Source of the DNA: Collinsella aerofaciens
GTDB lineage: Bacteria; Actinomycetota; Coriobacteriia; Coriobacteriales; Coriobacteriaceae
NCBI GenBank assembly: GCA_030826265.1
Contig: JAPJOH010000045.1
Span: 1 to 8,672 of the forward strand
Length of the DNA: 8,672 nt
Reading direction: 5' to 3'
In this document: positions 1-5,909 of the stretch, in pieces
Position numbering within the stretch: the stretch's first letter is position 1
Layout: every line of letters begins with the position of its first letter
The notes under the pieces: model-generated
The model's input: only the letters and a program-made list of their open reading frames with translations
What the model was told of the DNA's origin: nothing
Database searches by the model: none
Made by a program: the position numbers and the translations under genes

Positions 1-6
1 AAAGAG

Positions 7-32
7 AAGAGGCGGGGCATGCCCCGCCTCTT
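7..32. terminator. Perfect GC-rich palindrome, probable intrinsic terminator
   Basis: A perfect 26-base palindrome with arms AAGAGGCGGGGCA and TGCCCCGCCTCTT. On the minus strand the stem is followed by TCTCTTT, a usable U-rich tract. On the plus strand only the two terminal Ts of the stem are available before ACACC. It may end a minus-strand gene, or act in both directions for genes beyond the left edge. Orientation cannot be decided without the flanking sequence. Confidence 0.6.
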
Positions 33-243
33 ACACCACATCTCTGCGCGCTACCCGACACTGAGCGCATAATCTGTCCGAGAGGCCAAAATTGCCTGTT
101 ACTAAATTGGTGACAGTACTCATATTTGCCATTTTTTGGCCACAGCACCCTAGGAAGGGTGCCCCGGAGCTCCCCATAGGGGGAGCTCCGGGCTTCACAG
201 GGGCACGAATAGCCCACTCCGACCTGCGAAATCTGTACTCGCG
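33..243. other. Intergenic region with three hairpins, no gene seen
   Basis: No credible coding sequence is visible. It holds an AT-rich block with a 7-bp stem CTGTTAC/GTGACAG (96-102 with 110-116, one G-T wobble). Two hairpins follow back to back: GCACCCT/AGGGTGC (145-151 with 156-162), and a 13-bp stem with arms at 163-175 and 180-192 around the loop ATAG. All lie upstream of the promoter at 266-293, so they probably belong to an upstream transcript or to DNA-level control. Confidence 0.55.
163..194 (+). terminator. Strong hairpin, possible weak terminator
   Basis: A 13-bp perfect stem (163-175 with 180-192, arm CCCGGAGCTCCCC) with a 4-base loop ATAG. It resembles the terminator at 1717-1750 in stem sequence and loop (AATA), but is followed by CTTCACAGG rather than a run of Ts. 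It could be a terminator with a poor U-tract or a degenerate copy of the same element. Confidence 0.4.
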
Positions 244-265
244 ATGCGAATGACGCCCCTAACCT

Positions 266-293
266 TAGACTATAGCTTGAACTTAGCTATAAT
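266..293 (+). promoter_or_regulatory. Probable vegetative sigma promoter
   Basis: A perfect -10 box TATAAT at 288-293 is preceded, after a 16-base spacer, by TAGACT at 266-271, which matches TTGACA at 4 of 6 positions. The expected transcription start is about 299-301, only a few bases before the first paired segment (305) of the candidate structured RNA. This is the best promoter match in the window. Confidence 0.6.
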
Positions 294-299
294 GCGCTA

Positions 300-620
300 C
301 GTTCCTACCAGGCTGTGGTTGCGGACGGACGAAATGCCCGTCCTAGTCCAAGACAGACGCGGTCAAAGGGATCCACGTAAGCGACCGCGTGCGCGCGGCG
401 CGATCATGGCGCGTCCTAGATGTAAGCCGCACCGTCCGTTCTACTTTCTTTGGGGCAATACCGCCTCGCGGGCGAGCGGGCCAGTCGTGAAGGTGGCTGC
501 GGCCTCCCGAGCAAACACCCCGGTGCGCAAGTGTGGGGTCAAATACCAGGTCAGCTGGTGGGAACAATCTGATATTCCGCGCAACGCACGGATCGTATAC
601 GACACAGAAGGCAGGGTAGT
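300..620 (+). ncRNA. Candidate structured non-coding RNA or long structured leader
   Basis: This segment lies between a good promoter and the lipoprotein start. It stays open in frame with that gene, but the codons look non-coding: CTA, TTA, ATA, AGA, AGG and CGA recur here and are scarce in the neighbouring genes. Visible helices are a terminal closing stem CTACC/GGTAG (305-309 with 615-619) continued by CTGTG/CACAG (313-317 with 603-607), and inner hairpins GGACGG/CCGTCC (323-328, 338-343), ACGCGGTC/GACCGCGT (357-364, 383-390), GGCGCG/CGCGTC (397-402, 410-415), CTCG/CGAG extended by CCG/CGG (461-479), ACCCC/GGGGT (517-521, 535-539) and ACCAG/CTGGT (545-549, 555-559). It is not RNase P RNA, tmRNA or SRP RNA by their signature motifs. 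Because an hpf/raiA gene lies about 1.3 kb downstream, the known raiA RNA class is a candidate identity, but I cannot confirm its consensus from memory. Confidence 0.55.
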
Positions 621-642
621 GGACATGGTGAGGGGCAGCTTG

Positions 643-1650
643 ATGCACGCGGCTCGGTTAGGTGCTGGGACCGCAGCGGTCATCGCCGTTTTGGGCCTGA
701 GCGGATGCGCGTTCAACCCGCTGTCTACGTTCACGACTCCCACGATCGACCAGATCGAGTACGAGACCGTCACGCCCGCGGTGTCGGATGATGCCCTGGT
801 CACCCCCGGTACCCTGACGGTTGCCCTCGATACCTCCGATGCGCCGCAGGCCATGCAGGGCGCTGACGGCGAGCTCACGGGGTATGCAGTCGACGCTGCC
901 CGCGCCCTCGCAAGCCGCATGGGCCTTAAGGTCGCCTTTGTCGATGCGTCCTCGGCAGGTTCCGCGCTCGGTGACAAAAAGGCTGATATCTTTATCGGCG
1001 AGATCAACTCCACGGATGGGGACGTTAGCTCGCTCGGCACCTGCCTGTACGATGCCGCTTCCGTGTTCGGTAAAACCAGCGATGGTGGGTCGCTAAGCGT
1101 TTCCACCGATACCCTTAACACGTCTACTCTGGGTATTCAGATGTCCTCGGCCTCGCAGGAGGCGCTTGCTAAGCAGAGCATCACCGCCAACCAAAAGACC
1201 TACTCCAACATCAACGAGTGCTTTGAGGCGCTCGAGTCCGGCGAGGTCGACTATGTGGTCTGCGACTCCACGGCCGGCGGCTACCTTGCACGCCTGATGA
1301 GCGAGGTCTCCTATGTCGGTGCGCTCGAGGCGCCCTCGACGCTTGGTGTTGCGGGTCTCTCGTCCAATGACGAACTGTGCCGTGCCGTGAGCGATGCCCT
1401 CGACGGCATCACGGTCGACGGTACGCTCGAGGCAGTCCACTGCGTATGGTATGGCACGATGCCCTACGACCTCACCACTAAGACGGTTTCGGGCGCTAAC
1501 GTGCAGCCGGGCGACTCTGAGTCCAGTGAGACCACGTCTTCCGGCAGCGAGTCCTCCGATTCCAACAATGAGACCGCATCCTCCGAGGACAAATCGTCCA
1601 GCCAGGAAGGCACCATCACCGACGACGACATTAACAAGCTTAATAGCTAG
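643..1650 (+). CDS. Solute-binding-family lipoprotein with Ser-rich C-terminal tail
   Basis: Predicted 335-residue lipoprotein. It has a short basic N-terminus, a hydrophobic stretch (about 6-19) and the lipobox LSGC with lipidated Cys22. Residues 54-272 match the bacterial extracellular solute-binding family 3 pattern: GTLTVALDTSDAP at the start, DGELTGYAVDAARALASRMG, and EALESGEVDYVVCDS late in the domain. Such proteins usually capture amino acids or other small polar solutes for ABC importers, but no permease or ATPase gene is present here, so the ligand is unknown and a sensory or scavenging role is possible. Residues 284-335 form a Ser/Glu/Thr-rich, presumably disordered tail, unusual at this end. 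The start at 643 has GAGGGG seven bases upstream; an alternative ATG at 625 with AGGG eight bases upstream would add six residues. Transcription probably comes from the 266-293 promoter through the structured RNA, and a terminator follows the stop. Confidence 0.85.
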   Translation: MHAARLGAGTAAVIAVLGLSGCAFNPLSTFTTPTIDQIEYETVTPAVSDDALVTPGTLTVALDTSDAPQAMQGADGELTGYAVDAARALASRMGLKVAFVDASSAGSALGDKKADIFIGEINSTDGDVSSLGTCLYDAASVFGKTSDGGSLSVSTDTLNTSTLGIQMSSASQEALAKQSITANQKTYSNINECFEALESGEVDYVVCDSTAGGYLARLMSEVSYVGALEAPSTLGVAGLSSNDELCRAVSDALDGITVDGTLEAVHCVWYGTMPYDLTTKTVSGANVQPGDSESSETTSSGSESSDSNNETASSEDKSSSQEGTITDDDINKLNS

Positions 1651-1716
1651 TTATTGCTAGGGGTGGTGTCTTCTATACGTTGGAAAGGACACCTCTTCAC
1701 GGTTTCAACACGCACT

Positions 1717-1750
1717 GCCGGACTTCCCCAATAGGGGAGCCCGGCTTTTT
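1717..1750 (+). terminator. Intrinsic terminator after the lipoprotein gene
   Basis: The stem pairs GCCGG (1717-1721) with CCGGC (1741-1745), then CT/AG and CCCC/GGGG around the loop AATA, with one mismatch and one bulged T. It is followed directly by TTTTT (1746-1750). It lies 67 bases after the stop codon and separates the lipoprotein transcript from hpf. Confidence 0.8.
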
Positions 1751-1967
1751 CATCTCTATAAAACCAGCAGTTCAAAGCCAATTTTCGGGACCAAATACAA
1801 AGTCGCCGGCTCCCTCCTATAGCGCACTTTGCCACAGAAAAGTGCGAGACTTCGGTATGCGGTATCAAGCAATCGTTATTCGGGTCTTTGGGAATCCGCG
1901 TGATTAAATGCACGGCAATGGGTACATAGCCAGTACAGTAAGTCCCCGAGGCAGATTGGAGCCACGT
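1751..1967 (+). promoter_or_regulatory. Leader/promoter region of hpf with inverted repeat
   Basis: These 217 non-coding bases must contain the hpf promoter, because a terminator sits just before them. The clearest element is a perfect 8-bp inverted repeat CGCACTTT/AAAGTGCG (1823-1830 with 1839-1846) around an 8-base spacer GCCACAGA, which could be an operator or an RNA hairpin. Several -10-like hexamers occur (TATAAA at 1757, TTAAAT at 1904, TACAGT at 1934), but none has a convincing -35 partner at normal spacing, so I do not assign a promoter. A stress- or growth-phase-responsive promoter would fit the gene's role but is not visible. Confidence 0.45.
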
Positions 1968-2549
1968 ATGGATATCAAGGTTTCTGGACGCAAGACGACG
2001 GTAACCGATGCTCTGCGTGCGCATGTGGATGAGAAGATCGGCGAGGCGCTCAAGGTTTTCGATATCGAGCCCATGACGGTCGACGTTGTACTTCGCTATG
2101 AGAAGAACCCCTCGAACCCCAACCCGGCAATCGTCGAGGTTACGGTTCGCGCCCGCGGTTCGGTGATTCGCGTTGCCGAGCACGGTGCAGATATGTACGC
2201 CGCCATCGACCTCTCCGCCGATAAGGTCACCCGCCAGCTGCGCAAGTTCAAGACCAAGGTTGTGGACAACCGCCAGGGTGGTGCCAGCGCAGCGGATGTT
2301 GCACCGGTCGAGCGTGTCGAGGATCTGGCCGACCTGCTGCTGCCCGAGGACGACGACCTGCTCGTCCGCGAGAAGGTCATCGATGTCACCCCGATGACTG
2401 AGGAGCAGGCGCTGGTGCAGACCGATCTGCTGGGCCACGACTTCTACGTGTTCGAGAACGCGACGACTGGACTCATCAATGTGGTGTATCACCGTAAGAA
2501 TGGTGGATATGGCATCATCAAGCCCCGCATCGAAACACTTGACGAGTAA
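1968..2549 (+). CDS. hpf: Ribosome hibernation-promoting factor, long form (HPF/RaiA)
   Basis: This 193-residue protein has the length and two-domain layout of long HPF. Residues 1-98 are the ribosome-binding domain (MDIKVSGRKTTVTDALR, then VEVTVRARGSVIRV and DMYAAIDLSADKVTRQLRK), which binds the 30S decoding region and blocks translation. Residues about 99-130 are an acidic linker. Residues 131-190 are the C-terminal dimerisation domain (EKVIDVTPMTEEQA, LLGHDFYVFENATTG, VVYHRKNGGYGIIKP), which in long HPFs joins two 70S particles into inactive 100S dimers in stationary phase or starvation. The ATG at 1968 has GGAG at 1958-1961, six bases upstream. The frame is open from 1908, but the extra codons have no ribosome binding site and no family match. 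The gene appears monocistronic, with a terminator on each side, although the downstream one may leak into the DegV gene. Confidence 0.96.
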   Translation: MDIKVSGRKTTVTDALRAHVDEKIGEALKVFDIEPMTVDVVLRYEKNPSNPNPAIVEVTVRARGSVIRVAEHGADMYAAIDLSADKVTRQLRKFKTKVVDNRQGGASAADVAPVERVEDLADLLLPEDDDLLVREKVIDVTPMTEEQALVQTDLLGHDFYVFENATTGLINVVYHRKNGGYGIIKPRIETLDE

Positions 2550-2553
2550 AATA

Positions 2554-2575
2554 CGTTAACTTGCATGAGTTAACG
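2554..2575 (+). repeat. Hairpin between hpf stop and its terminator
   Basis: A perfect 8-bp inverted repeat CGTTAACT/AGTTAACG with the 6-base loop TGCATG begins four bases after the hpf stop codon. It is followed by only three bases before the terminator stem, so the two hairpins would stack in the RNA. It may protect the 3' end of the message or modulate termination; no protein-binding motif is recognised. Confidence 0.5.
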
Positions 2576-2578
2576 GCC

Positions 2579-2611
2579 GGCGGCCATCCCATGCGGATGG
2601 CCGCCTTTTTT
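2579..2611 (+). terminator. Intrinsic terminator after hpf
   Basis: An 11-bp perfect stem GGCGGCCATCC/GGATGGCCGCC with a 5-base loop CATGC is followed by six Ts (2606-2611). It is a textbook intrinsic terminator. The ribosome binding site of the next gene starts four bases later, so there is no room for a separate promoter between them. Confidence 0.9.
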
Positions 2612-2629
2612 ACGTAAGGAGTCGCTTTG

Positions 2630-3583
2630 ATGGACAAGGCTGCATCTACCGGCCATTCTGACCGCTGCCGCATCGTCGTCGATACCTGCTGCGACTTTAG
2701 CCCCGAGGTCGCCGCGAACCTCGATGTCGATATCTTGGGTTTCCCCTTCATTATCGATGGCGAGGAGCGCACGGACGATATCTGGTCGAGCATGAGCCCT
2801 AAGGAGTTCTACGACCGCATGCGCGCCGGCGCTCGCGTGTCTACCTCCGCCGTGTCGCTCGGTCGCTATATCGAGTTCTTTACCGAGTGTGCCAAGGAGG
2901 GCACGCCCACGGTCTATCTGTGCTTTACCTCGGCGCTGTCGTCGAGCTACAACTCCGCGTGCCAGGCGGCGGACGCCGTGCGCGCCGAGTATCCCGATTT
3001 TGAGCTGTACGTGGTCGACAACGCTCTGCCCTGTGCAACCGGCGCGCTCTTGGCGCTCGAGGCCGTGCGCCAGCGCTCGGCGGGACTGACCGCCAGGCAG
3101 CTGGTCGACTGGGCAAACGAGGCAAAGACCTACGTCCACGGCTACTTTACGCTCGAGAGCTTCGACGCGCTGGCTGCCGGCGGCCGCATTCCGCCCGCGG
3201 CGGCGCAGCTCACGGCAAAGCTCGATGTCAAGCCCGAGCTCTCCTACGACCTTGCCGGCTCGCTGTCGCTGATCGGCGTCAACCGCGGCCGCAAGAAGGC
3301 GCTCAAGTCCATCCTCAAGTCGTTCCGCGAGAACTACGTGCCCGATCGCACCATGCCCATCGCCATCATGACGGCCGATGCCGAGAAGGACGGTGATTGG
3401 CTCGAGGCCGCCATCCGCAAGGAGGAAGGCTGCGCCGACGTCACGATCATTCGCAGCTCCGTCGGTCCTACCATCGGCTCGCACGTGGGCCCCGGCATGG
3501 TGGCTTGCGCGTTTTGGGGCAAGAACCGTTCCGAGAAAGCCTCGCTTTCCGACCGCATCGCGCGCCGTGTGCGCGGTGAGTAG
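2630..3583 (+). CDS. DegV-family fatty-acid-binding protein (FakB-like)
   Basis: This 317-residue protein has the full length of the DegV (EDD) family. In characterised bacteria, members hold one fatty acid and, as FakB, present it to the kinase FakA for acyl-phosphate formation in phospholipid synthesis. Visible family features are the N-terminal nucleophile-like loop VVDTCCDF (16-23), STSAVS (71-76) for the TS-x-PS ligand motif, SSSYNSA (104-110), the sequence FDALAAGGRI (178-187), LDVKPEL (198-204) and the C-terminal glycine-rich segment SVGPTIGSHVGPG (277-289). The ATG at 2630 is preceded by TAAGGAG at 2615-2621 with eight bases of spacing; the TTG at 2627 is too close. No fakA-like kinase gene is nearby, so the exact partner is unknown. 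It begins 18 bases after the hpf terminator and probably heads the operon running to 6995, possibly fed by read-through from hpf. Confidence 0.9.
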   Translation: MDKAASTGHSDRCRIVVDTCCDFSPEVAANLDVDILGFPFIIDGEERTDDIWSSMSPKEFYDRMRAGARVSTSAVSLGRYIEFFTECAKEGTPTVYLCFTSALSSSYNSACQAADAVRAEYPDFELYVVDNALPCATGALLALEAVRQRSAGLTARQLVDWANEAKTYVHGYFTLESFDALAAGGRIPPAAAQLTAKLDVKPELSYDLAGSLSLIGVNRGRKKALKSILKSFRENYVPDRTMPIAIMTADAEKDGDWLEAAIRKEEGCADVTIIRSSVGPTIGSHVGPGMVACAFWGKNRSEKASLSDRIARRVRGE

Positions 3584-3675
3584 GTAGGCGCCACGATCAC
3601 AGGCGTCCCGCAGCCCAAGCGCTGGCACCGAGTATTCAACCTGGTAACAACACCCAACCTAAAAGGAAAGGTTTC

Positions 3676-4755
3676 ATGGCAAACAAGCTCTCCGTCGCAT
3701 TTATCGGCACCGGAATCATGGGTGCCCCCATCGCCGGCCACATTCTGGACGCCGGCTATCCCGTCACGGTCAACAACCGCACCAAGTCCAAGGCGGCGGC
3801 GCTTATCGAGCGCGGCGCCGTCTGGGCAGATACGCCGGCCGATGCCGCGGCGAACGCCGATGTCGTCTTTACCATGGTGGGCTATCCCTCCGAGGTCGAG
3901 GAACTCTACCTGGCGGGCGACGGCCTGCTCGCGTGCACCAAGCCGGGTGCGGTCTTGATCGACCTCACCACGAGCTCGCCCGAGCTTGCCCGTGACATTG
4001 CCGAGGCCGCCCAGGTTTCTGGTCGCATGGCGTTTGACTGCCCCGTCACCGGCGGCGAGTCGGGCGCTATCGCCGGTACGCTCACGGCTATCGTGGGCGC
4101 TACCGAGAACGACATCGCGCCGGTCCGCGACATCCTTGCCACCTTTGCGGCCAACATCTGCTGCTTCGACGGCGCCGGCAAGGGCCAGGCTGCCAAGCTC
4201 GCCAACCAGGTGTCGCTGGGCGCCTGCATGGTCGGCATGGCAGACGCCATGGCATTTGCCGAGTTGAGCGGCCTTGACCTGGAGAAGACCCGCCAGATGA
4301 TCCTGGGCGGCACCGGCAAGTCCGGCGCCATGGAGAGCCTGGCTCCCAAGGCGCTCGACGGCGACTACAAGCCCGGCTTTATGGTCGAGCACTTTATCAA
4401 GGACCTGCGCTTGGCGCTCGCCTATGCCGACGACCGCGAGCTTGCGCTGCCCGGTGCCGACGTGGCCTTTACGCTCTACGACATGCTCGACGCCATCGGT
4501 GGTGCCAAGCTGGGTACCCAGGCCGTCACGGTCCTCTATAAGGAGGAGGCCGACGCCATCGCCGCCGGTCTGGACTGGTCGCAGTATCGTCCCGAGGAGC
4601 ATGGCGCTCACGAGGAAGGCTGCGGTTGCGGCGAGCATGGCGACGATCACGAGTGCGGTTGTGGCCACCACCACGACGAGGGCCACGAGTGCTGCGGCGG
4701 CCACGGCCATGATGACGGCCACGAGTGCTGCTGCGGCCACCATCACGGGGAGTAG
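3676..4755 (+). CDS. NAD(P)-dependent beta-hydroxyacid dehydrogenase with Cys/His-rich tail
   Basis: Residues 1-300 match the 3-hydroxyisobutyrate/tartronate-semialdehyde reductase family. They include the Rossmann motif FIGTGIMGAPIAGHILDAG (9-27), NNRT after the second strand (33-36), DLTTSSP (96-102), the substrate motif DCPVTGGESGAIAGTL (121-136), the catalytic Lys174 in GKGQAAKLANQ, and KDLRLALAYA (242-251). The enzyme should oxidise or reduce a small beta-hydroxyacid; the substrate cannot be fixed from sequence, and Arg35 in the cofactor loop suggests but does not prove NADP. The oddity is residues 307-359, added beyond the normal family end: 14 His and 9 Cys, including three tandem repeats of about 12 residues of the form HEC-x-CG-x-H. 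This resembles metal-storage tails such as those of HypB or SlyD. The start has AAGGA at 3663-3667. The next gene's ribosome binding site, GGGGAG, lies inside the last codons, suggesting translational coupling. Confidence 0.9.
   Translation: MANKLSVAFIGTGIMGAPIAGHILDAGYPVTVNNRTKSKAAALIERGAVWADTPADAAANADVVFTMVGYPSEVEELYLAGDGLLACTKPGAVLIDLTTSSPELARDIAEAAQVSGRMAFDCPVTGGESGAIAGTLTAIVGATENDIAPVRDILATFAANICCFDGAGKGQAAKLANQVSLGACMVGMADAMAFAELSGLDLEKTRQMILGGTGKSGAMESLAPKALDGDYKPGFMVEHFIKDLRLALAYADDRELALPGADVAFTLYDMLDAIGGAKLGTQAVTVLYKEEADAIAAGLDWSQYRPEEHGAHEEGCGCGEHGDDHECGCGHHHDEGHECCGGHGHDDGHECCCGHHHGE
4648..4752 (+). repeat. Three tandem 36-base repeats encoding Cys/His units
   Basis: The 3' end of the dehydrogenase gene contains three degenerate in-frame repeats at 4648-4683, 4684-4719 and 4720-4752 (the last one codon short). 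They encode HECGCGHHHDEG, HECCGGHGHDDG and HECCCGHHHGE. A more diverged forerunner, HEEGCGCGEHGDD, precedes them. The repeat is probably maintained by slippage or unequal recombination, so copy number may vary between strains. Confidence 0.8.
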
Positions 4756-4760
4756 CGCCC

Positions 4761-5189
4761 ATGAGCTGGACGTTCGTGGTGCTTGCGCTGGTGCTCTTTC
4801 TCTTTGCGATCTACATTGGCTTTTTGTGCGGCCAGTGGGCGTGCGAAAAGCGCGTCATCACCAAGCGCGACTACTGGATTGCCAACTTTGCGGGAGCGGC
4901 GGCAGTCGTCCTGCTGACCTGGGTGTTCTCACTGTTCCCGCTGGTGCAGTTTGCGCCGATCGGCTGGCTCGGCGGCTTTATCGCCGGCCTTAAGATGAGC
5001 TTTGGCGAGTCCGTCGGTCCGTGGCGCAAGCACGACGAGGTCTTTAACGTCAACAAGGCTCACCGTGCCGCCGCCGACGCGGGCGACGCCGAGGAACGCC
5101 GCCGTGCGCGTCGCAATGGCGCGGCCGATCGACAGCTCATCTCGGTCACCGATGACAGCAAGGGTGCTGGCAAGCACGCTAAGAAATAG
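4761..5189 (+). CDS. Small membrane protein of unknown function
   Basis: I do not recognise this 142-residue protein. It has two clear hydrophobic segments at about 4-24 and 39-59 and a third weaker one at 61-79, joined by the basic loop CEKRVITKRDYW (28-39), which should face the cytoplasm. After residue 80 comes a charged, Arg/Lys/Ala-rich soluble tail (EERRRARRNG at 111-120 and a basic C-terminus GKHAKK). No enzyme or transporter motif is visible. The ATG at 4761 follows GGGGAG at 4747-4752 with eight bases of spacing, inside the preceding gene, so translation is probably coupled to the dehydrogenase. The frame is open from 4725, but that start has no ribosome binding site and overlaps the previous gene. 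The next gene follows after 15 bases. Confidence 0.75.
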   Translation: MSWTFVVLALVLFLFAIYIGFLCGQWACEKRVITKRDYWIANFAGAAAVVLLTWVFSLFPLVQFAPIGWLGGFIAGLKMSFGESVGPWRKHDEVFNVNKAHRAAADAGDAEERRRARRNGAADRQLISVTDDSKGAGKHAKK

Positions 5190-5204
5190 TAAGAAGAGGT
5201 AACT

Positions 5205-5903
5205 ATGGCAGAAAACAAAGACGAACAGCTCACCGACGAGGAGCTGGCACAGCTTCAGCTGGCAGAGGAGAACGAGAACGCCGTCGACCGTCTGGTCAAG
5301 GAACTCGGCTGCCCCACGCGCCGCATCCGCCAGTTTGCCGCCCGCGTGCTGCACCTGCTTGCCGAGCGCGATCCGCAGCGCGTCGTGCCCTGCGTGCCCG
5401 CGCTGATCGAGGCGCTCGACCGCCCCGAGGCTCAGACCCGCTGGGAGGCCCTCGATGCCCTGACGGCGCTCGCCACCACCTGCCCCGAGCAGCTGGGCGA
5501 TGCCTTTGAGGGTGCCGAGACCGCACTGTTCGACGAGATCTCCTCCACGCTGCGCTATGCTGCCTTCCGCCTGCTGTGCGTGTGGGGCGCCACGAGCGTC
5601 GAGCGTTCGCGCGAGGCTTGGCCCATCCTGGACGAGGCCATCCAGTGCTACCACGGCGACCTCGAGTATCGCGACATGCTCGGTTGCCTGTACGAGTTTG
5701 GCCAGGGCGAGATTGACGCCGAGGTCGCCGAGAAGCTCGCGCTGCGCCTTAAGTTCGACGCCGAGAACGGCAAGGGCAGCTATCTCAAAGCCCGTTCGAG
5801 CGAGATTTGCGAAATGCTTGTTAAACGCTTTGACCTTGATCTCTCCAAAAAGAAGAAGCGTGCTAGCGTTAAAAAATCTGACGACGCCGAAAACGAGGAG
5901 TAA
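5205..5903 (+). CDS. HEAT-like helical repeat protein
   Basis: This 232-residue, predicted soluble, mostly alpha-helical protein carries at least two HEAT-type helix pairs. RRIRQFAARVLHLLAERDPQRVVPCVPALIEALD (39-72) has the typical pattern in which helices end at a Pro-containing turn followed by a 'PALIEAL' helix. TRWEALDALTALATTCPEQLGDAFEGAETAL (78-108) is a second unit, and the LRYAAFRLL region (116-124) probably starts a third. The N-terminus (1-25) is acidic. The C-terminus (LSKKKKRASVKKSDDAENEE) is first strongly basic and then acidic and likely disordered. HEAT repeats generally act as protein-binding scaffolds; no partner can be named. It starts at an ATG with AGAGG five bases upstream and ends six bases before the isocitrate dehydrogenase start. 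The codons of its tail are more AT-rich than the body. Confidence 0.75.
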   Translation: MAENKDEQLTDEELAQLQLAEENENAVDRLVKELGCPTRRIRQFAARVLHLLAERDPQRVVPCVPALIEALDRPEAQTRWEALDALTALATTCPEQLGDAFEGAETALFDEISSTLRYAAFRLLCVWGATSVERSREAWPILDEAIQCYHGDLEYRDMLGCLYEFGQGEIDAEVAEKLALRLKFDAENGKGSYLKARSSEICEMLVKRFDLDLSKKKKRASVKKSDDAENEE

Positions 5904-5909
5904 CAGATT

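Noticed and set aside
545..555. ACCAGGTCAG, a match to the conserved SRP RNA core
   Set aside because: The essential continuation GGNCCGGAAGGNAGCAGCC is absent; here the bases form a local hairpin instead, so the match is taken as chance.
300..620. RNase P RNA or tmRNA as identity of the structured RNA
   Set aside because: The universal RNase P element GAGGAAAGTCC and the tmRNA 5' and tag signatures are missing.
244..642. N-terminal extension of the lipoprotein reading frame to ATG 244
   Set aside because: The codons are atypical (AGA, AGG, ATA, CTA, TTA, CGA), the stretch overlaps the promoter and folds as RNA, and it would bury the lipoprotein signal sequence more than 130 residues into the protein.
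1680..1907. 75-codon + strand frame between the lipoprotein and hpf
   Set aside because: It runs through the terminator at 1717-1750, lacks a meaningful ribosome binding site context, and has no family resemblance.
2627..2629. TTG as start of the DegV gene
   Set aside because: ATG at 2630 has better spacing (eight bases) from TAAGGAG and is the stronger start codon.
3334..4746. 470-codon open frame on the minus strand
   Set aside because: It lies opposite the DegV and dehydrogenase genes, and its low-complexity Val/Ala start is only the antisense of the Cys/His repeats.
4648..4752. CRISPR-like direct repeats
   Set aside because: The repeats are contiguous, in frame, without spacers, and encode a Cys/His protein tail.
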